From contig CAIYRJ010000081.1 in NCBI GenBank assembly GCA_903928615.1, forward strand, positions 1 through 11,151: 11,151 bases of DNA, given 5' to 3'. Below are positions 1-10,274 of the stretch, in pieces. Position 1 is the stretch's first letter; each line of letters begins with the position of its first letter. Below the pieces are notes generated by a model. The model made no database searches. It had not been told where the DNA came from and was given only the letters and a program-made list of their open reading frames with translations. The position numbers were made by a program, and so were the translations under genes. This stretch comes from an uncultured Actinomycetes bacterium. Its GTDB lineage: Bacteria; Actinomycetota; Thermoleophilia; Miltoncostaeales; Miltoncostaeaceae.

Positions 1-1412
1 CGCCTGAGGATGACGTTCAGCAGCGGGTAGTCGCTGGTCTTGCCGAACGCCGAGCTGTTGAGGTAGGCCACGATGCCCGGGCGCTCGTTCACCTTGAGCG
101 ACTGGATCACCGGGGCCGAGATGGCCTCGGTGATCACGCGCTTCTGCACCGTGGTGCCGCACTCCATCGGGATGCGCTTGCCCTTGGCGTTGGTGAAGTA
201 GAACGAGTAGCGGCCGGCCTCGCCCATGACCAGCGTGTAGCTGAGGCGGGTCTTCTTCGGGCCCGCGGGGCAGAGCTTCTTCGGCGCGGTCTTCTTGGGC
301 TTCGCGAAGATCTTGGCGCCCTTCTTCAGGTTCGTCTTCTTGAATCCGAAGAGGTTGAACAGCGTGTCGAGGAAGGTCGGCTTGCTCTCGGGCACCGCAA
401 CCGGGAGGGTGCTGGTCACGAAGTCCACGCCGGTGTAGTCGCCGCCCTCGGACTTGTTGCCGAACTCGGCGACGTAGCCCTTCACGATCTGGGTGGCGCC
501 TGATCCATACGAGCAGGGAAGGTCATTCCACTGCTTCTGGAAGAACGCGTTGTCGGGCGGGGTCGAGGTGGGCGAGTACTTGTTGATGATCGCGCAGTCC
601 TCACCCAGCGTGGGAGAGTTCTCCACCTGGCAGAGCGATGCGTTCCAGTTGTTGGGCTCGCCCGGGGCCCACGCGGAGAACCGGCCCTCATAGGGGCCGC
701 CGCCGTTGGCCGTGTTGCAGCCCTGCCAGAACTGCACGCCGTTGTCCGGGCCGCCCACCCACTTCCAGGCGCCCTCCTGCGCGGCGTCGCTGGCACCGAT
801 CCACACGTTCTGGGCCGGCGCACCCGCATCGCCCTGGATCTTCTCGGCGACGAAGTTGTTCTCGTCCTCGCTGGTGATGGACGCCAGGTAGCCGGCGAGG
901 CCCAGCTCGATGGTCGAGGTGGCCGCGGCCTGCGCGTCGGTGCCCGTGATCTTCCCCGCCACGTACTTGTAGAAGTGCTGGTTCTGCGGGTTGAACGCCA
1001 GGCCGTCCTTCTGCGCAAATGTGGTGGTCCTGATCTGGACGCTGGTGACCCCGCGTCCAGCGGCGACGTTCATCGTCAGGGTCTTGAGCGCATTGTTCAC
1101 GGCGTCCTGGGTGCCGGTGAACGCGATCGAGGATGTGCCCCCGTAGAAGGCGTAGCCGAACGGCAGGGTGAGACCGTCCGTCTTGGTGACACGGAAGGTG
1201 GCCCCGCCACCGATGTTGCTGGTGATGGCGAAATAGACGGTCCTGCCCTCGTACCCCGAGACGGTGATGCCCTTCACCGGGGTGGTGCCGCCCTCCTTGA
1301 AGTACTTGGTGAACGACTGGGTCACTGCCGCTGACGCACTGGACGTGAGCGCCACTGCGGGCACCAGCACGGCGGACGCCGCGGCCAGCGCGAGGATCGA
1401 CTTGCGCCTCAT
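1..1412 (-). CDS. Secreted C-type lectin domain protein (3' end outside window)
   Basis: Open for 470 codons from ATG 1412 to the window edge, so the C-terminus is missing. Residues 1-28 form a Sec signal peptide: basic MRRK, an Ala/Leu/Val core and an ASA cleavage site before Ala29. Residues about 30-138 look like a bacterial Ig/cadherin-like beta domain. Residues about 140-318 are a C-type lectin-like domain: GYLASITSEDENNF near 176-187, WIGAS at 204-208, EPN at 252-254, DCAII at 272-276, WND at 295-297 and a closing GYVAEFG at 312-318. EPN and WND are the calcium and sugar ligand motifs of the family, with EPN typical of mannose-type binding. Cysteines 232, 261, 273 and 300 could form disulfides. 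A lysine-rich linker (358-387) leads into another beta-rich segment. The likely role is cell-surface or extracellular glycan binding; the real ligand is unknown. Codons ending in A or T look more frequent here than in the housekeeping genes upstream. Confidence 0.85.
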   Translation of the reverse strand, partial: MRRKSILALAAASAVLVPAVALTSSASAAVTQSFTKYFKEGGTTPVKGITVSGYEGRTVYFAITSNIGGGATFRVTKTDGLTLPFGYAFYGGTSSIAFTGTQDAVNNALKTLTMNVAAGRGVTSVQIRTTTFAQKDGLAFNPQNQHFYKYVAGKITGTDAQAAATSTIELGLAGYLASITSEDENNFVAEKIQGDAGAPAQNVWIGASDAAQEGAWKWVGGPDNGVQFWQGCNTANGGGPYEGRFSAWAPGEPNNWNASLCQVENSPTLGEDCAIINKYSPTSTPPDNAFFQKQWNDLPCSYGSGATQIVKGYVAEFGNKSEGGDYTGVDFVTSTLPVAVPESKPTFLDTLFNLFGFKKTNLKKGAKIFAKPKKTAPKKLCPAGPKKTRLSYTLVMGEAGRYSFYFTNAKGKRIPMECGTTVQKRVITEAISAPVIQSLKVNERPGIVAYLNSSAFGKTSDYPLLNVILR

Positions 1413-1499
1413 GGGGACTCCTTCTCGGGGAAGTTGCGCCGGTGATAATGCCATGACGGCTCCGGGAATTGGAGGGCCGGCCCAGATTTGAGCGGGGCC
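1413..1499 (-). other. Intergenic region between Nudix gene and lectin gene
   Basis: This 87-bp gap is larger than the gaps inside the housekeeping run and probably holds the lectin gene's promoter. I see only a weak -10-like CATTAT (minus strand, near 1451-1446) and no matching -35. The palindrome GGGCCGGCCC at 1474-1483 and a 5-bp GGGCC/GGCCC pairing (1474-1478 with 1496-1500) could give a small hairpin just after the Nudix stop, but there is no U-tract, so no terminator is called. Confidence 0.5.
1418..1423 (-). promoter_or_regulatory. Shine-Dalgarno site of the lectin gene
   Basis: On the minus strand AAGGAG lies 5 nt before ATG 1412. This strong site fixes the start codon and supports independent translation of the lectin gene. 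Confidence 0.85.
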
Positions 1500-2071
1500 C
1501 TAGAGCGCATCCCGTGCCCGCGCGGCCTGCAGCCTGAGCAGGCCGATGAGGCTCTTGGCGTCGTGCACGCACGCGATGAGGCCGTCGAGGTGCGCGAGCG
1601 GCCATGGAACCACCTCGATGGCCTCCTCGGCGATGGCGTCGTGCTGCACCGGCGTGAGGTCGGTGGCCAGGAAGCAGTGGATGTACTCCTCCAGGATCGC
1701 CGGGGCCGTGAAGAACCCGCCCCAGTCGTGCCAGGCGCCCGCGGCCCTGCCGACCTCCTCGGCGAGCTCACGCCGCGCGCACTCGAGCGGGGGCTCGCCG
1801 GGAACGTCCAGCTTGCCGGCCGGCAGCTCGAGCAGGTACTCCCCCACCGCCTCGCGCGGCTGGCGCACCATCAGCACGTGATCGTCCTCCACGGGCACCA
1901 TCACCACGGCACCGGGATGCGCGATGACCTCGCGGCGCACCACAAGGCCGTCGGGCCGCCGGTAGTGCACCACCGAGAGGTCCACCACCTCACCCGCATA
2001 GATGGGCTCGCGCGACTGCACGGCCAGGCCCGTGATGGGCGGGCCGCCCTCTCCCCCGCGCGGGTCGCTGC

Positions 2072-2075
<4 letters not shown>
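1500..2075 (-). CDS. Nudix hydrolase, probable ADP-ribose pyrophosphatase
   Basis: 191 residues from GTG 2075, which overlaps the stop of the upstream peptidase gene (GTGA). The protein has the ADP-ribose pyrophosphatase layout: a beta-rich N-terminal part, HPGAVVMVPV (53-62), RQPRE (71-75), then LPAGKLD leading into the Nudix box. Box residues G87, E94, R102, E103, E106, E107 and G109 are all present. The spacing between G87 and E94 is one residue longer than the textbook GX5E, a variant I recall from actinobacterial members. Pro125, about 15 residues after the box, is the position known to mark ADP-ribose specificity in this family. The expected reaction is ADP-ribose to AMP plus ribose 5-phosphate in the cytosol. 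In Mycobacterium a Nudix gene likewise follows pyrG. An alternative substrate is another nucleoside diphosphate sugar. No Shine-Dalgarno site precedes the start, so translation is probably coupled. Confidence 0.9.
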
Positions 2076-4896
<2,821 letters not shown>

Positions 4897-6582
4897 TCAG
4901 CCCCGGCGCGCCAGCAACTCGCGGGCGTGCCCCCGCGCGGCGGCGTCGTCGGCGGCCGAGCCCAGCATGCGGCAGATCTCATCCACCAGCGCGTCGCCCT
5001 CCACCGACTCGATGGTGGTGATGGCCCGGCCGTCGTCCGCCGTGCCCTTCACGAGGCGGTAGTGGCGGTCGGCCACGGCGGCCACCTGCGGCAGGTGGGT
5101 GATCACCAGTACCTGACGGCCCATGGCCATCTCGGCAAGGCGCTCCCCCACCACGGCCGCGGTGACGCCCCCGATTCCGGCGTCCACCTCGTCGAATACC
5201 CATGCCACCCCGGGGTCGGCGGCGGCGGCAACCGCATGCAGGGCCAGCAGCACGCGCGACAGCTCGCCGCCCGATGCCGCATCGGCAAGCGGTGCCTCCG
5301 GCAGGCCCGGGTTGGCGCGCATCACCAGCGACACCCGGTCGCGGGGCACCTCGCCGTCGTCGTCCGTCACCTCCACGCGCAGGGTGGCCCCGGCCATCGA
5401 GAGATCCTGCAGGGCGGCCTCCACGGCCGCGGCCAGGCGCGGTGCGGCGTGCTCGCGCATGGTGCGCAGCTCACCGGCCGCGGCAATGGCCTCGCCCAGC
5501 AGGGCGTCGCGCTCGGCCGCGATGGCATCGTCGCCGGCCTCGCCCGTGGCCAGGGCGTCCAGCGCCGCCCGGGCCTCCTCGGCACGGGCGATCACCGCGT
5601 CGGTACCGGGGCCGTAGCGGCGCGACAGGGCGTCGTAGCGCGCCAGGCGATCCTCCACCCAGTCGAGGCGGCCGGGCTCGGCCCCGAGGTCGTCGGCATA
5701 CCTCCGCACGCCGATGAGGGCCTCCTGCAGGGCGGCCTCGCCCGCGGCGAGATCGGCGAGGATGTCGCGCAGCGACGGGTCGAGTTCGGCGGCCTGCTCG
5801 ATTGCCCGCATGGCCTGCCCGGCCGCGGTGAGGGCACCGCCCTCGCCGTCGCCGTCGAGCAGCGCGATGGCCGTGGCCGCGGCACCCGCAAGCCGCTCGG
5901 CGTGGGCCAGGCGGGCGCGCTCGGCCAGCAGGGCATCCTCCTCCGCCACGTCGGGGGCCACCTCGTCCACGTCGGCCACGAGGGCCTCGAGGGCCTCGCG
6001 CTCGCGCTGCGCGCGCTCGCGCCGCTCACGGGCCTCATCCACCTGGCGGTCGAGCTGCACGAGCGCGCGGCGCAGGCCCTGCACCCGCGCGGCAAGCGCC
6101 ACCACGTCGGGCCCCGCGAAGGCGTCGAGTATCGCCATCTGCGCGGCGGGGCCCACCAGGCGGCGCTGCTCGTGCTGCCCCGAGAACCGCACGATGGCCC
6201 CCACGAACGCCGCCACGCCCTCGCGCGACGCCACCTGGCCGTCAACCAGCGCGCGCGCCCTGCCCTCGGCGGGCACGCGCCGGGCCACCACCACCTCGGC
6301 CTCGTCGTCGGCCAGTTCGCGCACCTGTTGCGCCGGGTCGTCCGGGTCGAGCGACTGCCAGAAGCCGTCGGGCACCGCGATGGTGGCCTGCACCAGCGCG
6401 TGCTTGGCACCCGGGCGCACGGCCCTGGCGTCGGCCTGCCCTCCGGCCAGCAGGCCCAGCGCCTGTGCCACCACGGTCTTGCCCGCCCCGGTCTCGCCGG
6501 TGATGGCGGTGAGGCCCGCCACGGGCTCGATGTGCGCCCGCTCGATCACGACGAGGTCGCGGATCTCGATCTCCCGGATCAC
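4897..6582 (-). CDS. recN: DNA repair protein RecN (SMC-like ATPase)
   Basis: 561 residues from GTG 6582, a normal RecN length. RecN is an SMC-like cohesin that acts on DNA ends in recombinational double-strand-break repair. The sequence begins MIREIEIRDLVVIE, as RecN proteins do. Walker A is GETGAGKT (29-36), the ABC signature SGGELSR is at 437-443, Walker B is WVFDEVDAGIGG (461-472) and the His-switch THLPQVAA starts at 495. The middle, about 150-400, is Ala/Glu/Arg-rich with heptad-like stretches, matching the short antiparallel coiled coil of the family. The start is 19 bp after the nadK stop. An ATG overlapping that stop (6605-6603) is out of frame with RecN, so GTG 6582 is the start. 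No SOS (LexA) box is evident upstream, and the close packing suggests read-through from nadK. Confidence 0.97.
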   Translation of the reverse strand: MIREIEIRDLVVIERAHIEPVAGLTAITGETGAGKTVVAQALGLLAGGQADARAVRPGAKHALVQATIAVPDGFWQSLDPDDPAQQVRELADDEAEVVVARRVPAEGRARALVDGQVASREGVAAFVGAIVRFSGQHEQRRLVGPAAQMAILDAFAGPDVVALAARVQGLRRALVQLDRQVDEARERRERAQREREALEALVADVDEVAPDVAEEDALLAERARLAHAERLAGAAATAIALLDGDGEGGALTAAGQAMRAIEQAAELDPSLRDILADLAAGEAALQEALIGVRRYADDLGAEPGRLDWVEDRLARYDALSRRYGPGTDAVIARAEEARAALDALATGEAGDDAIAAERDALLGEAIAAAGELRTMREHAAPRLAAAVEAALQDLSMAGATLRVEVTDDDGEVPRDRVSLVMRANPGLPEAPLADAASGGELSRVLLALHAVAAAADPGVAWVFDEVDAGIGGVTAAVVGERLAEMAMGRQVLVITHLPQVAAVADRHYRLVKGTADDGRAITTIESVEGDALVDEICRMLGSAADDAAARGHARELLARRG

Positions 6583-6601
6583 GCCGACGCCGCCCCGGGC
6601 C

Positions 6602-7489
6602 TCATGGACGCCCGAACTTCTCCCGGTACCGGCGGAAGAACGACGACTCCGGGAAGATCGCCAGGTGCACCTCCTGGCCGCCGAGGCCCACGGTGATCGA
6701 TCGCCCGGGCGGCAGCGCCGCGATGCGCACCCCGTCGGCCAGCACGTCGCAGTCGCCCACGATCGCCGAGTTGGTGACCGTGAGCTTCTCGTCGGCGGCC
6801 AGCACCAGCGGCCGGGTGTCGAGGTGGTGCGCGGCGATGAACGAGAGCACGAAGCACTTGACGCGCCACGACACCGTCGGCCCGCCGGCCGCGAGGTTGT
6901 AGGCCGTGGAGCCCACGGGGGTGGAGCAGATGAGCCCGTCGCAGCGCACGGTGGCCACGGGCTCGCCCGACACCGAGTACGACAGGTCGGCCAGGCGCGA
7001 CTCGCCCCCGCGCAGGAAGGCCAGGTCGTTCACCGCCTGCAGGGTCCCCTCGCTCCACTCGGCCTTGAGGGACGGCAGGCCGAGGGTGATGTAGTCGCCG
7101 TCGAGCGCGCGGGCGAGGCCACGCTCGAGATCGGACTGCTCCACGCTGGCGAGGAATCCCACCCGGCCGAAGTTGACGCCCAGCACCGGCGCACCGGTGG
7201 TGGCCTCGCGCGAGAGCGCGCGCAGGATGCTGCCGTCACCGCCCAGCACCAGCACCAGGTCGGTGCCGTCGCCGCGAAGCTCGGTGGGCTCCATGATGGT
7301 GCGCTCGGCAAGCGGCGGGTGCTTGGCGGCCTCCTCGGCGGTGGCCGCCACGTCAACTCCACGGGCGTCGAGGATCGACAGCACCGTGGGCATGACGCCC
7401 GCGGTCACCTCGGCGGCTCCGTGGGTGAGGATGAGCACGCGACGGGCGCGCGACCCCGCGACCTCGCTGATCGGGCGATACGGCGGCAT
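6602..7489 (-). CDS. nadK: NAD kinase
   Basis: 295 residues from ATG 7489, 2 bp after the tlyA stop. It phosphorylates NAD to NADP with ATP or polyphosphate, setting the cell's NADP pool. The diagnostic GGDGS is at 83-87 (Asp85 catalytic). It is followed by GVNFGRVGFLA (104-114), the NAD-contacting VND (153-155), and DGLICSTPVGSTAY with GGP (184-204). A C-terminal LADGVR segment corresponds to the family's conserved DG motif. All expected active-site elements are intact. A GGAGGG Shine-Dalgarno sequence inside the end of tlyA (7499-7504) sits 9 nt before the ATG and favours this start over the long upstream extension of the open frame, which merely overlies tlyA. tlyA-nadK-recN adjacency is a standard actinobacterial arrangement. 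Confidence 0.97.
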   Translation of the reverse strand: MPPYRPISEVAGSRARRVLILTHGAAEVTAGVMPTVLSILDARGVDVAATAEEAAKHPPLAERTIMEPTELRGDGTDLVLVLGGDGSILRALSREATTGAPVLGVNFGRVGFLASVEQSDLERGLARALDGDYITLGLPSLKAEWSEGTLQAVNDLAFLRGGESRLADLSYSVSGEPVATVRCDGLICSTPVGSTAYNLAAGGPTVSWRVKCFVLSFIAAHHLDTRPLVLAADEKLTVTNSAIVGDCDVLADGVRIAALPPGRSITVGLGGQEVHLAIFPESSFFRRYREKFGRP

Positions 7490-7491
7490 GT

Positions 7492-8286
7492 TCAGGCGCC
7501 CTCCGCCACGGCCGCGGCCACCGCGGCCTGCACGTCGATGTCGGTCTGGCCGGCATCGGGCCCCACCGCGAGCAGGAACACCTCGCGGTTGCCCTTCGGA
7601 CCGGGCGTTCCGCTGTCGGCCGCACCCGCCACGCGGCCGCCCGACGCACCGATGGCCGTGGCCACGCGCATGACGGCGTCGTGGCGCAGGGCGGGGTCGC
7701 GCACCACCCCACCGGAGCCCACGTTGTCCCGCCCCACCTCGAACTGCGGCTTCACCATGACGAGGGCACGGTACGCCGGAGACAGGCAGCGCGCCACCGC
7801 GGGCCACACGATGGCCGATGAGATGAACGACACATCCATCACGGCGAGGTCGGGCACGCGGGGCAGCATGGCGGGCTCGAGGGCCCGTGCGTTGGTGCGA
7901 TCGAGCACGTCCACGCGGGGATCCTCGCGCAGCGACCACGCCAATTGCCCGTAGCCGACGTCCACGGCGATCACGCTCTCGGCCCCCCTGCGAAGCAGCA
8001 CGTCGGTGAAGCCGCCGGTGGACGCCCCCACGTCGATGGCCCGCGCGCCGGCGACATCGACGCCCAGGCGGTCGAGGGCGTGATCGAGCTTGAGGCCCCC
8101 GCGCGACGCGAACTCCGGCCCCTCGTCCACCTCGATCATGGCGTCCGCGCCCACCTGGTGGCCGGGCTTCACATCGGCCCGGCCGTCCACCCGCACCCGG
8201 CCCGCCATCACCGCCGCCTGGGCGCGGGCGCGCGACGGGAAGAGCCCGCGGTCCACCAACGCGGCGTCGAGTCGCTGCCGGGCCAC
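7492..8286 (-). CDS. tlyA: TlyA family 2'-O rRNA methyltransferase
   Basis: 264 residues from GTG 8286. TlyA enzymes transfer methyl from S-adenosylmethionine to ribose 2'-OH of cytidines in 16S and/or 23S rRNA; in mycobacteria this creates the capreomycin site. Some family members are also described as hemolysins, a role not inferable here. An S4 RNA-binding domain spans about 1-60 (ARQRLDAALVDRGL onward). The Rossmann methyltransferase domain follows, with SAM motif DVGASTGGF (85-93) and the FtsJ-type tetrad Lys66, Asp151 (MDVSF), Lys179 (VKPQFE) and Glu235 (KGNREVF). These lie a constant three residues before the tetrad reported for the M. tuberculosis protein (K69, D154, K182, E238). The start lacks a Shine-Dalgarno sequence but has a TANNNT motif 7 nt upstream, so it may be leaderless. 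nadK follows after 2 bp. Confidence 0.95.
   Translation of the reverse strand: MARQRLDAALVDRGLFPSRARAQAAVMAGRVRVDGRADVKPGHQVGADAMIEVDEGPEFASRGGLKLDHALDRLGVDVAGARAIDVGASTGGFTDVLLRRGAESVIAVDVGYGQLAWSLREDPRVDVLDRTNARALEPAMLPRVPDLAVMDVSFISSAIVWPAVARCLSPAYRALVMVKPQFEVGRDNVGSGGVVRDPALRHDAVMRVATAIGASGGRVAGAADSGTPGPKGNREVFLLAVGPDAGQTDIDVQAAVAAAVAEGA
7499..7504 (-). promoter_or_regulatory. Shine-Dalgarno site of nadK within tlyA
   Basis: GGAGGG on the minus strand, 9 nt before ATG 7489 and inside the last codons of tlyA. It decides the nadK start and implies co-transcription with tlyA. Confidence 0.8.
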
Positions 8287-8293
8287 GTGGCTG

Positions 8294-8299
8294 ATCGTA
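8294..8299 (-). promoter_or_regulatory. Putative -10 element for leaderless tlyA transcript
   Basis: TACGAT on the minus strand matches the actinobacterial TANNNT -10 consensus and ends 7 nt before GTG 8286. A transcript starting about 7 nt after the hexamer would begin at or next to the start codon. No -35 match was found, so this is tentative. Confidence 0.4.
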
Positions 8300-8300
8300 G

Positions 8301-8315
8301 CCGCGCATGCCGCGG
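8301..8315 (-). other. Small hairpin in dxs-tlyA gap
   Basis: CCGCG at 8301-8305 pairs with CGCGG at 8311-8315 across a 5-nt CATGC loop (plus-strand reading). It ends 14 nt before the tlyA start codon. Weak on its own, it is notable only beside the larger hairpin at 8319-8338. Confidence 0.3.
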
Positions 8316-8318
8316 CAC

Positions 8319-8338
8319 CCGGCGCACCATCGCGCCGG
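8319..8338 (-). terminator. Strong GC hairpin after dxs, without U-tract
   Basis: A perfect 7-bp all-GC stem, CCGGCGC (8319-8325) with GCGCCGG (8332-8338), and a 6-nt loop, beginning 10 nt after the dxs stop. No run of U follows on the minus strand, so it could be a U-less terminator, an attenuator or an RNA-processing or stability element rather than a full stop to transcription. Confidence 0.45.
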
Positions 8339-8348
8339 AAGCCGCGCG

Positions 8349-10253
8349 TCAGTGCGCCGACCGCTCCCCCACCGCCACCAGGGCGGCCTGCGCCACCGCC
8401 GCGGGCGTCACCCCGGCATCGGCGAGAATCAGGTCGCGCCGGCCGTGCTGGATGAACTCATCGGGGATTCCGATGCGGGCCACGTGCGCGGGGCCGTCAC
8501 CGATGACCTCGAGCACCGCGCTGCCGAACCCGCCCTGCAGCACATGGTCCTCGATCGTCACCACCACCTCATGCGTGCGCGAGAGATCCTCCAGCAGCGC
8601 CGAATCGACGGGCTTCGCGAACCGGGCGTTCACCACCGTGGGTCGCACGCCGAGGGCCTCCGACACGATGCCCGCGGCGTCCAGCGCCACCTGCACCCCG
8701 AAGCCGTAGCCCACCAGCGCCACGCGCGCGCCATCCTCCAGCACCTGCGCACGGCCCACATCGAGCGCCTCGGGGCGATCGGGCAGCGCCACGCCGGTGC
8801 CGGCCCCGCGCGGGTAGCGAAGGGCCGAGGGTCCATCGAGCCTCAGCGCCGTGTGCAGCATGTGCACCAGTTCCGCCTCGTCCATGGGGGCCATCACCAC
8901 CATGCCCGGGATCGAGCGCATGTAGGCGATGTCGAACACCCCGTGGTGCGTGGGGCCGTCATCGCCCACCAGGCCGCCACGGTCGATCGCGAACACCACG
9001 GGCAGCCCCTGCAGGGCGATGTCGTGCACGATCGGGTCGTACGCGCGCTGCAGGAACGTCGAGTAGATGGCGCACACGGGCCGGTAGCCGGCGATCGCCA
9101 GGCCGCCCGCGAATACCACGCCGTGCTGCTCGGCGATGCCCACGTCGTAGGTGCGCTCCGGGAATCGCGCGAGCATGTGGTTCATGCCCGTGCCCTTGAG
9201 CATCGCCGCGGTGATGCCCACCACGCGCGGGTCGGCCTCGGCCTCCTTCACCAGGGCCTGCCCGAACACCTCGGTGTAGGACGGCGGCGCGGGCGCGCTG
9301 GGCTTCGCGGCGCGGCCGCTCTCCACCGCGAACGGCCCCGAGCCGTGCATGGCCTCGCCATCCTCCTCGGCGGGTCCGTATCCGCGGCCCTTGTCGGTGT
9401 GCAGGTGCAGCAGCACGGGGCGGTCGCTGTCGGCGGTCAACTGCATGGCGCGACGGATGGCCTTGATGTCGTGCCCGTCGATGGGGCCCATGTACGCGAA
9501 GCCCAGGGCCTCGAACAGCTGGCCGGGCACGAACAGGGCCTTCGTGGCGCTCGACAGCGAGTGGCCGAGGTCGTGCATGCCCGGGATGAGCCCCAGGCCC
9601 TTCTCGATCTCGTGGCGCACCTTGGTGAGCATGGGGTCGAGGCGCGCCTTCTGCAGCGCGCCCGCGACGGCGCCGACGTTCTGCGAGATGCTCATGCCGT
9701 TGTCGTTGAGCACCACGGTGATGGGCGATCCCAGGTCGCCGGCATGGTTCATCGCCTCGTAGGCCATGCCGCCCGTCATCGCCCCGTCGCCGATCACGGC
9801 AACGATGCGGCGGTCGCGGCGGCCACTCACGCGCATGGCCTCGGCCAGCCCCACGGCGTACGAGATGCTGGTGCTGGCGTGGCCCGCGCCCATGACGTCG
9901 TGCTCGCTCTCCTCGCGCCGCAGGAAGCCCGACATGCCCTCGTACTGGCGCAGCGTGCCGAATTGGGGCAGGCGGCCGGTGAGCAGCTTGTGTCCGTAGG
10001 CCTGGTGCCCGACGTCCCACAGGATGCGGTCCCGGGGTGAGTGCAGTTCGCTGTGCAGCGCGATGCTGAGCTCCACGGTGCCCAGGCTCGATCCCAGGTG
10101 GCCGCCGGTCTGGGACACGGTGTCGATGATGGCCCGTCGCATCTCGGCCGCCAGGGCCTCGAGCTGGGCGTCATCCATGTCGTGAAGGGGCGCGGGGCCG
10201 TCGAGGGCCGCGAGCAGCGGGTATTGCGAGAGAGAAGTGGTCACGCGCCCCAT
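8349..10253 (-). CDS. dxs: 1-deoxy-D-xylulose-5-phosphate synthase
   Basis: 634 residues, typical for Dxs. This thiamine-diphosphate enzyme condenses pyruvate with glyceraldehyde 3-phosphate to DXP, the entry step of the MEP isoprenoid pathway and a precursor for thiamine and pyridoxal. The N-terminal domain shows GGHLGSSLG (His52), WDVGHQAYGHK (His83) and the cofactor motif GDGAMTGG starting at 155 with NDNGMSIS downstream. The pyrimidine-binding domain carries the catalytic Glu375 in AEQHGVVFAGG and a DRGGLVGDDGPTHHG loop. A transketolase C-terminal domain completes the protein. All key residues are intact. ATG 10253 is given as the start, but GTG 10244 (three codons later) is an alternative that fits a TANNNT -10 element 7 nt upstream; neither has a good Shine-Dalgarno sequence. 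It heads the minus-strand housekeeping run, with tlyA 62 bp downstream. Confidence 0.98.
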   Translation of the reverse strand: MGRVTTSLSQYPLLAALDGPAPLHDMDDAQLEALAAEMRRAIIDTVSQTGGHLGSSLGTVELSIALHSELHSPRDRILWDVGHQAYGHKLLTGRLPQFGTLRQYEGMSGFLRREESEHDVMGAGHASTSISYAVGLAEAMRVSGRRDRRIVAVIGDGAMTGGMAYEAMNHAGDLGSPITVVLNDNGMSISQNVGAVAGALQKARLDPMLTKVRHEIEKGLGLIPGMHDLGHSLSSATKALFVPGQLFEALGFAYMGPIDGHDIKAIRRAMQLTADSDRPVLLHLHTDKGRGYGPAEEDGEAMHGSGPFAVESGRAAKPSAPAPPSYTEVFGQALVKEAEADPRVVGITAAMLKGTGMNHMLARFPERTYDVGIAEQHGVVFAGGLAIAGYRPVCAIYSTFLQRAYDPIVHDIALQGLPVVFAIDRGGLVGDDGPTHHGVFDIAYMRSIPGMVVMAPMDEAELVHMLHTALRLDGPSALRYPRGAGTGVALPDRPEALDVGRAQVLEDGARVALVGYGFGVQVALDAAGIVSEALGVRPTVVNARFAKPVDSALLEDLSRTHEVVVTIEDHVLQGGFGSAVLEVIGDGPAHVARIGIPDEFIQHGRRDLILADAGVTPAAVAQAALVAVGERSAH

Positions 10254-10257
10254 GCTA
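10252..10257 (-). promoter_or_regulatory. Putative -10 element of dxs promoter
   Basis: TAGCAT on the minus strand matches TANNNT and ends 7 nt before GTG 10244, overlapping the upstream ATG. If real, transcription would start at about 10245 and dxs would be leaderless from the GTG. No good -35 is visible; that zone falls in the hairpin at 10275-10301. Confidence 0.4.
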
Positions 10258-10274
10258 ACGGCGCAATCGGCCCG

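Noticed and set aside
1474..1483. Palindrome GGGCCGGCCC after the Nudix stop as a terminator
   Set aside because: Ten bases, self-complementary with no loop, and no U-tract; expected by chance in GC-rich DNA.
5714..7954. Plus-strand open frame of about 746 codons opposite recN, nadK and tlyA
   Set aside because: Low-complexity Ser/Ala/Arg translation spanning three real genes on the opposite strand; compositional artefact.
6602..8308. nadK frame extended upstream to ATG 8308 (568 residues)
   Set aside because: The extra N-terminal half overlies tlyA out of frame and is Arg/Gly-rich nonsense; the Shine-Dalgarno site at 7499-7504 marks the real start at 7489.
8307..10040. Plus-strand open frame of 577 codons opposite dxs
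   Set aside because: His/Val/Arg-rich shadow of dxs with no recognisable motif.
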